From Clostridiaceae bacterium HSG29 (lineage in GTDB: Bacteria; Bacillota; Clostridia; Peptostreptococcales; Acidaminobacteraceae): 32,459 nt of DNA. Below are positions 15,818 to 23,629 of this stretch, one piece after another. The position numbers and the translations under genes were made by a program. Within the stretch, counting starts at the first letter, position 1. Each line of letters begins with the position of its first letter. The DNA is taken from NCBI GenBank assembly GCA_030377915.1, contig JAUCFZ010000011.1:1-32459 (forward strand), given 5' to 3'. The notes beneath the pieces are model-generated. The model was not told the DNA's origin. It saw only the letters and a program-made list of their open reading frames with translations, and did not search any database.

Positions 15818-15893
15818 AATTTACAATGTTCACAAAATAATACATGTCAATTGAATTAAAAGACATGTATTATGTATATGTGAATGATGTTTA
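15818..15893 (+). pseudogene. Decayed partial copy of the small Cys-rich protein gene
   Basis: Directly after the ATPase stop codon, 15827-15868 matches 14380-14421 at 37 of 42 bases, in the same codon register. The copy reads C-S-Q-N-N-T-C-Q-L-N, then a stop where the intact gene has Pro, then K-T-C. Weaker similarity continues to about 15893. The membrane-helix half is missing, so this is a 3' remnant of a paralogue. It begins where the ATPase gene ends. Confidence 0.75.
15837..15873 (-). terminator. Possible terminator of ilvB-ilvN formed by the Cys-gene remnant
   Basis: ATAATACATGTC pairs perfectly with GACATGTATTAT around a 13-base loop. Read on the minus strand it lies 20 bases after the ilvN stop and is followed by TTTTG. 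The symmetry comes from the two Thr-Cys codon pairs (ACATGT) of the remnant. The weak T-run limits confidence. Confidence 0.4.
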
Positions 15894-16367
15894 TTATCTG
15901 AGTAATCCTACGGATCCTGTTCGAGTTAACTCTTTTACTCCGTAACTAGAAAGTACAGATGTAAATGCATCAATTTTGGGTTTGTCGCCAGTTAGTTCAA
16001 TTATGATTGATTTTTTATTGTAACTAATAATTTTGGCTCTGAAAGTATCTACAATATCGATAATATCTCTTTTATTATTTGAATTTGTGTCTACTTTTAT
16101 TAAAACAAGTTCTCTTGATATTGAAAGATCTTTCGATAAATCAACTACTTTAATAACATCAATTAATTTGTTTAATTGTTTTTTTACTTGTTCTAAAGTA
16201 TTTTCATCGCCATTAAATACTATTGTCATTCTTGATAGAAATTCGCTATCAAGAGTACCTACTGATAAACTGTCGATATTGTATCCGCGTCTTGTAAAAA
16301 GCCCTGCAATTTTTGATAATACTCCTGATTGATTATTTACAACTAATGCGATTGTATATCTACTCAT
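15894..16367 (-). CDS. ilvN: Acetolactate synthase small (regulatory) subunit
   Basis: The 157-residue regulatory subunit activates IlvB and usually confers valine feedback inhibition. The N-terminal ACT domain is clear: YTIALVVNNQSGVLSKIAGLFTRRG with the Asn-rich effector loop, then NIDSLSVG. The ACT-like C-terminal half ends in a GVKELTRTGSVGLLR stretch typical of the family. ATG 16367 is chosen because AAAGGGA precedes it; upstream in-frame starts at 16376 and 16397 would have poorly placed ribosome sites. It overlaps the end of ilvB by eight bases, so the subunits are translationally coupled. Confidence 0.93.
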   Translation of the reverse strand: MSRYTIALVVNNQSGVLSKIAGLFTRRGYNIDSLSVGTLDSEFLSRMTIVFNGDENTLEQVKKQLNKLIDVIKVVDLSKDLSISRELVLIKVDTNSNNKRDIIDIVDTFRAKIISYNKKSIIIELTGDKPKIDAFTSVLSSYGVKELTRTGSVGLLR

Positions 16368-17943
16368 AAAAATCATCCCTTTGATTAATTCTTCCAAGAC
16401 ATAATGAATTATAATTTATAAATTCTTCTGTATCCTTTAAGCTATTTAAATTAAAATATTTAACATTGTTTGCACTACAAATTTTATGAAAATCTGGATT
16501 ACTTTTAAAATTAGTTGAAAAAGTTTCATCATATCTATTTTTTTGTAAATCTCTTACCATTCCTAATGAATTATCATCCATAAGTATTATTTTAACATTT
16601 AAGTTGTTTTCATATAGGGTTATTAATTCGTTCATTACCATTTGAAAACCTCCGTCACCGATTATTACGACGATTTCATTAGTAATATCACTTGCTTGCG
16701 ATCCGATTGACGCTGGAAGACTAAATCCCATGGTACCAAGTCTACCTGAAGTGAAAAATTTTCTGTTTTTATACATTTTAATATTATGTGCTGCACATAT
16801 TTGGTTGTTACCAACATCAGCGATGAATACAGCATTATCACCTAATTTATCTGTAATAGCTGCTAATTTTAAATCAATAATTTTATTTTTACCTAAATAA
16901 ATATTGTTATTTTCTTTTTCAAAATTAATAATGTTTATCCAATTTTCATAGGCTGAATTATATTTATAATTTGATAATTCTTTTAAAATGTTTTTAGCAT
17001 CGCCAATGATTGGTATATTAGAAACAAGATTTTTTCCTACCTCAGCTGGATCAATATCAATATGAATAATACTTTTTTCATTTGTTGAAAAATTTGCAGT
17101 AGTTCTATTTGAAATACTCATTCCAATAATTATTAAAAGATCTGATTTTTCAATTAAATTATTAGCAAATTTATGGCCGTGCGAACCTATCATTCCAATA
17201 TAATGTGGGTCTTTTTCATCAAGCGCACCTTTCCCTAGAAGTGTATGAACGACAGGAATTTCAGTTAACGAAATAAAGTCTTGAAGTTCTTTTCTTGCAT
17301 TACTTGATAAGATACCATTTCCAATACACAATAATGGTTTTTCTGATTTGCATATTTTTTCATATGCTTTTTTTATTTGATTTTTATTTCCGTTAAAAGT
17401 TGGTTTATATCCTAAAATATCAATTGTTTCAGGATAGTTATATTCAACAATTTTATTTTGAATATCTGTTGGTATATCTATTAAAACTGGACCTTTTCGA
17501 CCTGTATTAGCAATGTGAAAAGCTTCTTTAAAAATTTTTCCTATTTCATTCTCATTTTTTACTAAAAAATTATATTTCGTGAAAGGTTCTGTGGCTCCAA
17601 TAATATCAGCTTCTTGAAAAGAGTCGTAACCGATAATATTAGTGTTTACTTGTCCAGTTATTATAACAACGGGAATTGAATCCATGTAAGCATTCGCTAT
17701 ACCTGTTATTAAATTTGTTGCTCCAGGGCCACTAGTTGCAAGGCATACTCCGACTTTATTTGTATTTAAAGCATAACCACTTGCTGCATGTATTGCTGCT
17801 TGTTCATGACGAACTAAAATATGATTTATAGTTGAAGTTTTTAGACTTTTATAAAGTGGCAGGACGGCACCACCAGGATATCCAAAAATTGTTTTTACAT
17901 TTTCTGATTCAAGAAATTTAATTATTGCTTCTGCTACTTTCAT
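16360..17943 (-). CDS. ilvB: Acetolactate synthase large (catalytic) subunit, short C-terminus
   Basis: The 527-residue thiamine diphosphate enzyme condenses two pyruvates, or pyruvate with 2-oxobutyrate, for valine, leucine and isoleucine. The catalytic Glu47 lies in RHEQAAIHAASG, GPGATNLITGIANAYMDSIP follows, and the diphosphate-binding motif GDGGF...N runs from 429. AGGTG precedes the ATG. The end is unusual: after KDTEEFINYNS the last 15 residues are LCLGRINQRDDFYE with its stop inside ilvN. Family members generally continue some 15-30 residues to a PPGK-type tail, and have an acidic residue where GR stands. It may be a natural short form coupled to ilvN, or may carry a small indel. Activity cannot be judged from sequence. 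Confidence 0.92.
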   Translation of the reverse strand: MKVAEAIIKFLESENVKTIFGYPGGAVLPLYKSLKTSTINHILVRHEQAAIHAASGYALNTNKVGVCLATSGPGATNLITGIANAYMDSIPVVIITGQVNTNIIGYDSFQEADIIGATEPFTKYNFLVKNENEIGKIFKEAFHIANTGRKGPVLIDIPTDIQNKIVEYNYPETIDILGYKPTFNGNKNQIKKAYEKICKSEKPLLCIGNGILSSNARKELQDFISLTEIPVVHTLLGKGALDEKDPHYIGMIGSHGHKFANNLIEKSDLLIIIGMSISNRTTANFSTNEKSIIHIDIDPAEVGKNLVSNIPIIGDAKNILKELSNYKYNSAYENWINIINFEKENNNIYLGKNKIIDLKLAAITDKLGDNAVFIADVGNNQICAAHNIKMYKNRKFFTSGRLGTMGFSLPASIGSQASDITNEIVVIIGDGGFQMVMNELITLYENNLNVKIILMDDNSLGMVRDLQKNRYDETFSTNFKSNPDFHKICSANNVKYFNLNSLKDTEEFINYNSLCLGRINQRDDFYE

Positions 17944-17975
17944 TTTTTCACCTCATTAATTATATTTTATCCATA

Positions 17976-18004
17976 AGAATACAGAAAAAAGGAAGAATTG
18001 TCAA
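17976..18004 (-). promoter_or_regulatory. Promoter of ilvB-ilvN
   Basis: On the minus strand TTGACA (18004-17999), a 17-base spacer and TATTCT (17981-17976). The leader would be only about 25 bases, so no T-box precedes ilvB. Its -35 lies 24 bases from the -35 of the divergent leuA promoter. Confidence 0.75.
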
Positions 18005-18026
18005 TGAAAAAGAAAAAAATAAAAAT

Positions 18027-18041
18027 AGTTGACAGAAAATT
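18027..18041 (+). promoter_or_regulatory. CodY-like box overlapping the leuA -35
   Basis: AGTTGACAGAAAATT matches the CodY consensus at 12 of 15 positions, with the whole right half intact, and covers the leuA -35. It could also influence the divergent ilvB promoter. This is a weaker match than the one at 9385. Confidence 0.35.
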
Positions 18042-18057
18042 CAAAAAACAGTATTAT
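18029..18057 (+). promoter_or_regulatory. Promoter of leuA
   Basis: TTGACA, a 17-base spacer, TATTAT. Transcription would start near 18064, at the beginning of the T-box leader. Confidence 0.85.
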
Positions 18058-18063
18058 AAGATT

Positions 18064-18290
18064 TAAATATTTATATTGAAAATGATGGAGAGCATAGATT
18101 AACTTATTTATAGAGAGTTGATGGTTGGTGAAAATCAATAATAAGTTTTTTTATTTCTCGCTCCTGAATTTAAATTTTGAAATTAGTAGGAATTTATGGG
18201 TAGTTCCATTATAGACTTTAAGTGATCGTAGATAACAAAGGTGGTACCGCGGAATAATATTCGTCCTTTAACAAGGGCGTTTTTTGTTTT
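18064..18290 (+). ncRNA. T-box leader, leucine specifier (leuA)
   Basis: The gap between ilvB and leuA holds a T-box. TAGAGAGTTGATGGTTGGTG gives the stem I start and apical part, and CTC at 18157-18159 (Leu) precedes GCTCCTGAATT, the usual context of a specifier codon. The T-box AAGGTGGTACCGCGG is at 18238-18252, with bulge TGGT matching the ACCA end of tRNA-Leu. A terminator with a run of T follows. Confidence 0.92.
18262..18286 (+). terminator. T-box attenuator terminator before leuA
   Basis: CGTCCTT pairs with AAGGGCG (one G-T pair) around TAAC, then six T. The 5' arm overlaps the sequence pairing with the T-box in the antiterminator. Confidence 0.85.
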
Positions 18291-18317
18291 TTGAAAAGAA
18301 TTTGTAGGAGGGAAAGA

Positions 18318-19814
18318 ATGGATAGGAGAATAAAGTTTTTTGATACAACATTAAGAGATGGTGAACAATCGCCAGGATGTTCAATGAATTTAAAAGAAAA
18401 AGTTAAGATGGCTAAAAGATTAGAAAAGTTAAATGTTGATGTAATAGAAGCTGGATTTGCAATTTCATCGGATGGAGATTTTGAATCTATTAAAGCTATT
18501 GCAGAAGCTGTAGAGAAACCTGTAGTTGCTTCTCTTGCTAGAGCGTTAAAGAAAGATATTGATCGAGCATATGATGCTGTAAAGAGTGCAAAACACCCCC
18601 GTATTCACACTTTTATAGCAACTTCAGAGATACACAGAAAATATAAATTAAAAATGACAAAGGAAGAAGTTCTTAAGAGAACATATGAAATGGTAAAGTA
18701 TGCAAAAGATAAATGTGAAGATATTGAATTTTCCGCTGAAGACGCTACAAGAACTGAAAAAGAATTTTTAGTCGAAGTTTTTAATAAAGCGATTGAAGGA
18801 GGAGCTACAGTTTTAAATATTCCAGATACAGTTGGTTATACTACACCTGATGAATTTTATAAACTTGTGCAATATGTAAAAAATAACATTATAAAAGATG
18901 TGGATATATCTGTTCATTGTCATAATGATTTGGGTTTAGCAGTTGCAAACTCTCTTTCAGCAATAAAAGCTGGAGCAAATCAAGTTGAATGTACTATTAA
19001 TGGAATTGGTGAAAGAGCAGGAAATGCTGCATTAGAAGAAATTGTAATGATATTAGATACAAGAAAAGACCATTTTAATTATTCATATCAAATTAATACT
19101 GAGGAGATAATGAAAGTGTCTAAGAAACTTATTTCGATTACTGGAGTTGACGTACAGCCAAATAAAGCAATTGTTGGCAAGAATGCTTTCTCGCATGAAG
19201 CGGGAATACACCAACATGGAGTTTTAGAAAATAAAAGCACATATGAAATTATGACCCCTGAAAAAATAGGTTTAAAAGAAAATAAAATGGTGTTGGGTAA
19301 ACATTCTGGTAAACATGCATTTGAAGAGAAAGTTATTAATTTAGGTTATAATTTAAATGAGGAAGAAATATTAAAAGCTTTTAAAATTTTCAAGGATGTT
19401 GCTGATAAGAAAAAAGAGGTTTACAATTCAGACATCGAAGCAATAATAAGAGATGACATTTACGAAATGATTGATAAAGTTAAGTTGGAAAGATATGTTG
19501 TAAATTGTGGAAATACAATAAATCCAACAGTTACAATTAAAGTTAATTATGATGATGAAATATTTGAGGAAGTTGCGAGTGGAGATGGTGTAATAGATGC
19601 AGCATTTAATGCAATAGAAAAAATATTTAAGATTAATTTTATTTTAAAAGATTATAAAATAAAATCAGTTTCAAAAGGAAAAGATGCTTTAGGCGAAGCA
19701 AGGGTACAAATAGATTACGACGGAAAAATTATTAATGGTAAAGGATTGTCTACAGATGTTATTGAAGCAAGCATAAAAGCATATATAAATGCAGTAAATA
19801 AAGTGCTTGTATAA
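18318..19814 (+). CDS. leuA: 2-isopropylmalate synthase
   Basis: The 498-residue enzyme condenses acetyl-CoA with 2-oxoisovalerate, the committed step of leucine synthesis. ATG 18318 follows TAGGAGGG; an in-frame TTG at 18291 lies in the terminator tail and is rejected. Motifs are DTTLRDGEQSPG (9-20), the metal ligands in HCHND (200-204), NGIGERAGNA, and the flexible linker GKHSGKHAFEEK. The C-terminal LeuA dimer domain with the leucine-binding site ends in GLSTDVIEASIKAYINAVNK. It matches the shorter LeuA1-type form. It lies apart from leuCDB and has its own T-box. Confidence 0.95.
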   Translation: MDRRIKFFDTTLRDGEQSPGCSMNLKEKVKMAKRLEKLNVDVIEAGFAISSDGDFESIKAIAEAVEKPVVASLARALKKDIDRAYDAVKSAKHPRIHTFIATSEIHRKYKLKMTKEEVLKRTYEMVKYAKDKCEDIEFSAEDATRTEKEFLVEVFNKAIEGGATVLNIPDTVGYTTPDEFYKLVQYVKNNIIKDVDISVHCHNDLGLAVANSLSAIKAGANQVECTINGIGERAGNAALEEIVMILDTRKDHFNYSYQINTEEIMKVSKKLISITGVDVQPNKAIVGKNAFSHEAGIHQHGVLENKSTYEIMTPEKIGLKENKMVLGKHSGKHAFEEKVINLGYNLNEEEILKAFKIFKDVADKKKEVYNSDIEAIIRDDIYEMIDKVKLERYVVNCGNTINPTVTIKVNYDDEIFEEVASGDGVIDAAFNAIEKIFKINFILKDYKIKSVSKGKDALGEARVQIDYDGKIINGKGLSTDVIEASIKAYINAVNKVLV

Positions 19815-19887
19815 ATAACTAAAAAGCAGTTTGAAAATTTTAATAATGGGTATAAATATTTAACTAAGTAGTCGAAAGGAGAGGCTA

Positions 19888-20793
19888 ATGAAGAAAATTA
19901 TATCCATTATGTTAATGATTTTATTAATTGCAAGTTTTGTAACTGGTTGTGGAAATGATAAGAAAGAGGAAGAAAGTGGAAAAGTCGATATAGAAACTAG
20001 TGGCAATGAAATGACAATAAAAGATGAGGATAACGAAATGGTTGTATCAACGAATCTTAAGAAAAGTGTTGATTTGCCAGAAGGATATCCTGATGATATC
20101 GTTCCAATTTATAATGATTTATTTTTAATGGCAGCTTCAAAAAACTCAGATGAATCATATATGGTTGTTGGACTTACAAATGATGATTATAGTAAAGTTG
20201 CAAAGTTTTATGATAATGCGTTAGAAGATGCAGAAGTTATAATGAATTTTTCAGATGAAAATGGCTATAATAATATGGGAGAATATAAAGGTTATACTTA
20301 TACAATACTTGCAAATGATGAACAAAGCGATGATCTAGATTATAAAACAACAGTTAATATAATTTTAGTTCCAGGAAGTACTAAAATGGAGATACCATCT
20401 GATGACGAAAAACCTGATCTTTCTACTGAAACAAATAATAGTAGTGCTTCGAATGAGATAGTTATTCCTGAGGGCAAAGAAATACCAAAAGATTATCCTG
20501 AAGATATATTGCCTTTTGAAAATGGTGAGGAAACTGAATTAGCTAGAATAATGAATCAAAATGGGCAAAAAATGCTTGGATATATGTCTACAAGTGAAAT
20601 TGAAGATGTACATTATTATTATGAAAATTTATTGAAAGATAGTTCAACTTATCTAGTTTTAAATGATTCAGAAAATGATAAAGAAATAGTAGTTGCCGTT
20701 GATGATTATCAATTTAGAATATTACTTCATAGGAATGATAAATCAACAGGTGAAGATTTAAAATTTAAAACATTGATTCAGATTATATATTAA
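19888..20793 (+). CDS. Lipoprotein with two tandem homologous domains
   Basis: The protein has 301 residues. A lipid signal peptide is clear: two Lys, a hydrophobic core and the lipobox VTGC with Cys21, followed by GND. An acidic linker leads to two similar halves, about residues 63-165 and 196-301. Both begin with a DYPEDILP-type motif (EGYPDDIVP and KDYPEDILP), continue through a tyrosine-rich helix (KVAKFYDNAL, DVHYYYENLL) and end in strands closing with YKTTVNIILV or FKTLIQIIY. It should sit on the outer face of the membrane. GAAAGGAG precedes the ATG. No terminator separates it from leuA. The family is not recognised and no enzyme motif is seen. Confidence 0.85.
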   Translation: MKKIISIMLMILLIASFVTGCGNDKKEEESGKVDIETSGNEMTIKDEDNEMVVSTNLKKSVDLPEGYPDDIVPIYNDLFLMAASKNSDESYMVVGLTNDDYSKVAKFYDNALEDAEVIMNFSDENGYNNMGEYKGYTYTILANDEQSDDLDYKTTVNIILVPGSTKMEIPSDDEKPDLSTETNNSSASNEIVIPEGKEIPKDYPEDILPFENGEETELARIMNQNGQKMLGYMSTSEIEDVHYYYENLLKDSSTYLVLNDSENDKEIVVAVDDYQFRILLHRNDKSTGEDLKFKTLIQIIY

Positions 20794-20835
20794 AGGATTG
20801 TAATTCGAATGACATCGTTTTCACATAAAAAGCAA

Positions 20836-20864
20836 TTGACTTCCAAATGCATTAATTATATTAT
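20836..20864 (+). promoter_or_regulatory. Promoter of the methyltransferase gene
   Basis: TTGACT, a 17-base spacer, TATTAT, ending 28 bases before the ATG. Confidence 0.75.
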
Positions 20865-20892
20865 TAAAATACAATTGGAAGGGGATAAATAG

Positions 20893-21540
20893 ATGCAGAA
20901 GTGCAAGATATGTGGTTCGGAGTGTTTGAAGCACTTATATAATGAAAAGAGTAATACGAATTACTATTTTTGTGAAGTTTGTGAATTTGTTTTTCAAGAT
21001 GATAATGAGATAGTATCTTTAGAAAAGGAAAAAGAAATTTACGATTTGCATGATAATAGTTTCGAATCCAAAGGTTATGTAGATATGTTTGAAAATTTCA
21101 TTGATAAAGCAATAAAGCCTTTTATTCAAAATAAAGGCAATGTATTAGATTTTGGAAGTGGTCCAGGACCTGTGTTAGCAAAAATTCTTGAAAATCAAGG
21201 ATGGAATGTTAAAATATTTGATCCTATTTATGATGACAATGATGATTATTTAAATTATAAATATGATTTGATTACATCTACAGAAGTTTTTGAACATTTT
21301 TCGAATCCGCTAAAGGAATTAGAAAAAATTTCGAAATTATTAAATAAAAACGGTGTTTTGGCGATTATGACTATATTAAGACCCAAAACAATGGATGAAT
21401 TTAAAGAATGGTGGTATATTAGAGATGTCACTCATATTAGTTTTTATTCACAAAAAACGTTATATTTAATGGGAAAGATTTTTGGATTAAAAATGGTATA
21501 TAATGATAATAAAAGATTAATTACATTTAAAAAGTTATAA
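20893..21540 (+). CDS. Class I SAM-dependent methyltransferase with N-terminal zinc ribbon
   Basis: The protein has 215 residues. Four Cys (CKICG near residue 4 and CEVCEF near residue 28) form a likely zinc ribbon. The Rossmann methyltransferase core follows, with motif I VLDFGSGPGPV (about 84-94), an acidic residue after strand 2 (IFDPIYDD) and the STEVFEHFSNPLKEL segment typical of the Methyltransf_23 group. Near the end, WWYIRDVTHISFYS is also common in this group. Substrate unknown; small molecules, sugars or proteins are all possible. GGAAGGGG precedes the ATG, and the gene has its own promoter and terminator, so it is a single-gene unit. Confidence 0.85.
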   Translation: MQKCKICGSECLKHLYNEKSNTNYYFCEVCEFVFQDDNEIVSLEKEKEIYDLHDNSFESKGYVDMFENFIDKAIKPFIQNKGNVLDFGSGPGPVLAKILENQGWNVKIFDPIYDDNDDYLNYKYDLITSTEVFEHFSNPLKELEKISKLLNKNGVLAIMTILRPKTMDEFKEWWYIRDVTHISFYSQKTLYLMGKIFGLKMVYNDNKRLITFKKL

Positions 21541-21564
21541 AAGCCTCCCCCCGAGGCTTTTTTT
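21540..21564 (+). terminator. Terminator of the methyltransferase gene
   Basis: AAAGCCTC pairs with GAGGCTTT around five C, then a T-run to 21564. It starts in the stop codon. Confidence 0.92.
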
Positions 21565-21565
21565 G

Positions 21566-21595
21566 TTGTCTAGAAAAGTGTATTAATGATATAAT
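21566..21595 (+). promoter_or_regulatory. Promoter of the sigma-54 activator gene
   Basis: TTGTCT, an 18-base spacer, then TATAAT preceded by TGA (extended -10). Confidence 0.65.
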
Positions 21596-21628
21596 TCATA
21601 GAAAAGAGACGGTAACGGAGGAGATATT

Positions 21629-23488
21629 ATGGGAAACAAATTAGGAATAATTGCAACGGATGTTGAGATGAAAAAGGCTATAGAAAAATTGTATCCCGAC
21701 GAAACTCAATCCGGGAAATTTATTATTGAAATTTTAGATCAGGAGCAAATAGATGAACAAGGGAAGTGGCTTGAAAATAAAGGTGCTAGTGTAATTATTG
21801 GGCGAAGCGGAACTTATGATAGAAGTGTTGAAAATGTTTCGGTTCCTCTTTTAAGGTTAAGAGTTACTACAGCAGACATTTTTAATGCTTTAATAGAAGG
21901 AACTAAATTTAAGAAGAAAATAAACCTTATTATTTGGGAAGGTATATTTTTTGACAAATCATGGCTTAAGATGATTTCGGATGAAGTAGAGATTTATAGC
22001 TTTAAAAACGGAGGGGATATTGAAAAAATTTATATTGAAGCAATAAGTGGCGATTCTGACTGTGTTATAGTTGGAGGCGGCGTTGTTTGTTCTTTTGCTA
22101 GACGTGATGATATTTCTTCTGTGTTTTTGAATGCATCCGATGAATCGATTATAGAAATTATTAATCATGCAGAGGAAGTTTTAGTTAATCTTAAAAATGC
22201 TCAATATCAACATGAATTATTGTCAAAAATGTTAGATAATGTGAGAGATGCAGTTATAGCAATTGATGAAAATGAAGAAGTTCAATTATTTAATGAACGT
22301 GCTCAAAATATTTTAAAAGTTGGAATGGTACGTATAATAGGGAAAAAACTTTCTGAAGTACTGCCTTATTTTAGTTTTTTAAAAGATGATTTAATGCTTC
22401 ATAAAGAGACAAAAGACGAACTTTTACGAATTAGATCTTTAGTAATAACTTATAGTACATCGTTAATATGGGAAGATCATAAAATAAAGGGGATATTGCT
22501 AACTTTTCAAGATACTACAAGACTTCAAATGCTTGAACAGAAAATTAGACGAGAACTTAATAAAAAAGGGTTAGTGGCAAAATATAATTTTAAAGATATA
22601 GTTTATGTTGATGAAACTATGAGTGAGATAATTAGAAAAGCTAAAATGATTGGAAGAAGTGAATCTGCTGTTGTAATTTATGGTGAGAGTGGTACTGGGA
22701 AAGAATTAATGGCTCAAAGTATTCACAATATTAGTGATAGAAATAAAGCACCATTTGTTGCTATTAATTGCGCTGCATTGTCCGAATCGCTTTTAGAAAG
22801 TGAGCTTTTTGGATATGAGGAAGGTGCTTTTACTGGAGCGAGAAAAGGTGGAAAACCTGGTTTATTTGAATTAGCACATGGTGGAACAATTTTTTTAGAT
22901 GAAATTAATTCTATTTCTAAAGGTTTGCAAGGGAAACTTCTTAGAGTAATTGAAGAAAAAGAAGTTATGCGCTTAGGTTCGGATTATATTATTCCGTTAA
23001 ATGTTAGAATAATTAGTGCTTCTAATGAAGATTTAAAAGCGATGATACAGGAGAAAACTTTTCGTAGCGATTTATTTTATAGATTAAATAGCTTTGAGAT
23101 TATTATTCCGCCGCTTAGAGAAAGAAGAACGGATATTGAGCCTTTATTTAGATTTTTTCTTAAGGAGTTTCAATTAGATGAAAAAATCAAATGGCCTAGC
23201 AAAGAAGATTTTGATAAATTGATATTACATGATTGGTTAGGGAATGTTAGAGAACTTAGGAATGTTGCTGAGCGGTATGTTTTATTTAATGAGATTGATT
23301 TATTTCAACCTAATGAAAGTCAATTAACAAAAGTATACGATGATACAATAGATTTAAAAGAAATCTATAATCTGATTGATGAAAGGATAATTTCACAATT
23401 GATTAGGAGCGGTCTTACAAAAAATGAAATTGCTAAAAAATTGGGAATTAGTAGAGCAACACTGTGGAACAAAACGAAAAATGTCTAA
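21629..23488 (+). CDS. Sigma-54-dependent transcriptional activator (PrpR_N, PAS, AAA+, Fis-type HTH)
   Basis: The protein has 619 residues. The N-terminal PrpR_N-type sensor (about 5-190) is followed by a PAS domain (about 196-300). The AAA+ core has Walker A GESGTGKE (352-359), the sigma-54 contact loop GAFTGA (399-404) and Walker B with Asp424-Glu425. The DNA-binding helix-turn-helix is at 599-614 (NEIAKKLGISRATLWN). All key residues are present, so it should remodel sigma-54 polymerase. GGAGGAG precedes the ATG. The next operon starts from a consensus -24/-12 promoter 93 bases after this gene, with a candidate enhancer palindrome overlapping its stop codon. It is very likely the activator of that operon, responding to a small acid or acyl-CoA-type signal. 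Confidence 0.93.
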   Translation: MGNKLGIIATDVEMKKAIEKLYPDETQSGKFIIEILDQEQIDEQGKWLENKGASVIIGRSGTYDRSVENVSVPLLRLRVTTADIFNALIEGTKFKKKINLIIWEGIFFDKSWLKMISDEVEIYSFKNGGDIEKIYIEAISGDSDCVIVGGGVVCSFARRDDISSVFLNASDESIIEIINHAEEVLVNLKNAQYQHELLSKMLDNVRDAVIAIDENEEVQLFNERAQNILKVGMVRIIGKKLSEVLPYFSFLKDDLMLHKETKDELLRIRSLVITYSTSLIWEDHKIKGILLTFQDTTRLQMLEQKIRRELNKKGLVAKYNFKDIVYVDETMSEIIRKAKMIGRSESAVVIYGESGTGKELMAQSIHNISDRNKAPFVAINCAALSESLLESELFGYEEGAFTGARKGGKPGLFELAHGGTIFLDEINSISKGLQGKLLRVIEEKEVMRLGSDYIIPLNVRIISASNEDLKAMIQEKTFRSDLFYRLNSFEIIIPPLRERRTDIEPLFRFFLKEFQLDEKIKWPSKEDFDKLILHDWLGNVRELRNVAERYVLFNEIDLFQPNESQLTKVYDDTIDLKEIYNLIDERIISQLIRSGLTKNEIAKKLGISRATLWNKTKNV

Positions 23489-23520
23489 TTATTAAAACAT
23501 AGTGTTTAATAAAGTAGACA
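23482..23520. promoter_or_regulatory. Inverted repeat, candidate enhancer site for the sigma-54 activator
   Basis: TGTCTA at 23482 mirrors TAGACA ending at 23520; over the two 18-base arms 14 positions are complementary around a TAG centre. The centre lies about 82 bases upstream of the -24 GG, a normal distance for an enhancer-bound activator. Confidence 0.5.
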
Positions 23521-23554
23521 AAAATGTTTAAAAATTAAAAAATATCGTGACGAA

Positions 23555-23578
23555 AACGGGCTTAAAGCCTGTTTTTTG
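23555..23578 (+). terminator. Terminator of the activator gene
   Basis: ACGGGCT pairs with AGCCTGT (one G-T pair), followed by a T-run. It sits immediately before the sigma-54 promoter, isolating the two units. Confidence 0.8.
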
Positions 23579-23580
23579 TT

Positions 23581-23597
23581 TTGGCACATAACTTGCT
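23581..23597 (+). promoter_or_regulatory. Sigma-54 (-24/-12) promoter
   Basis: TTGGCACATAACTTGCT matches the consensus TTGGCAC-N5-TTGCT at every defined position; GG at 23583 and GC at 23595 have the required 12-base phase. It drives the operon beginning at 23630. Confidence 0.95.
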
Positions 23598-23629
23598 TTA
23601 TTAATACTTAGAATATAAGGAGGAAAGTA

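Noticed and set aside
16033-16332. Plus-strand frame of 99 codons opposite ilvN
   Set aside because: Antisense to the ACT domain of ilvN, which is clearly the real gene.
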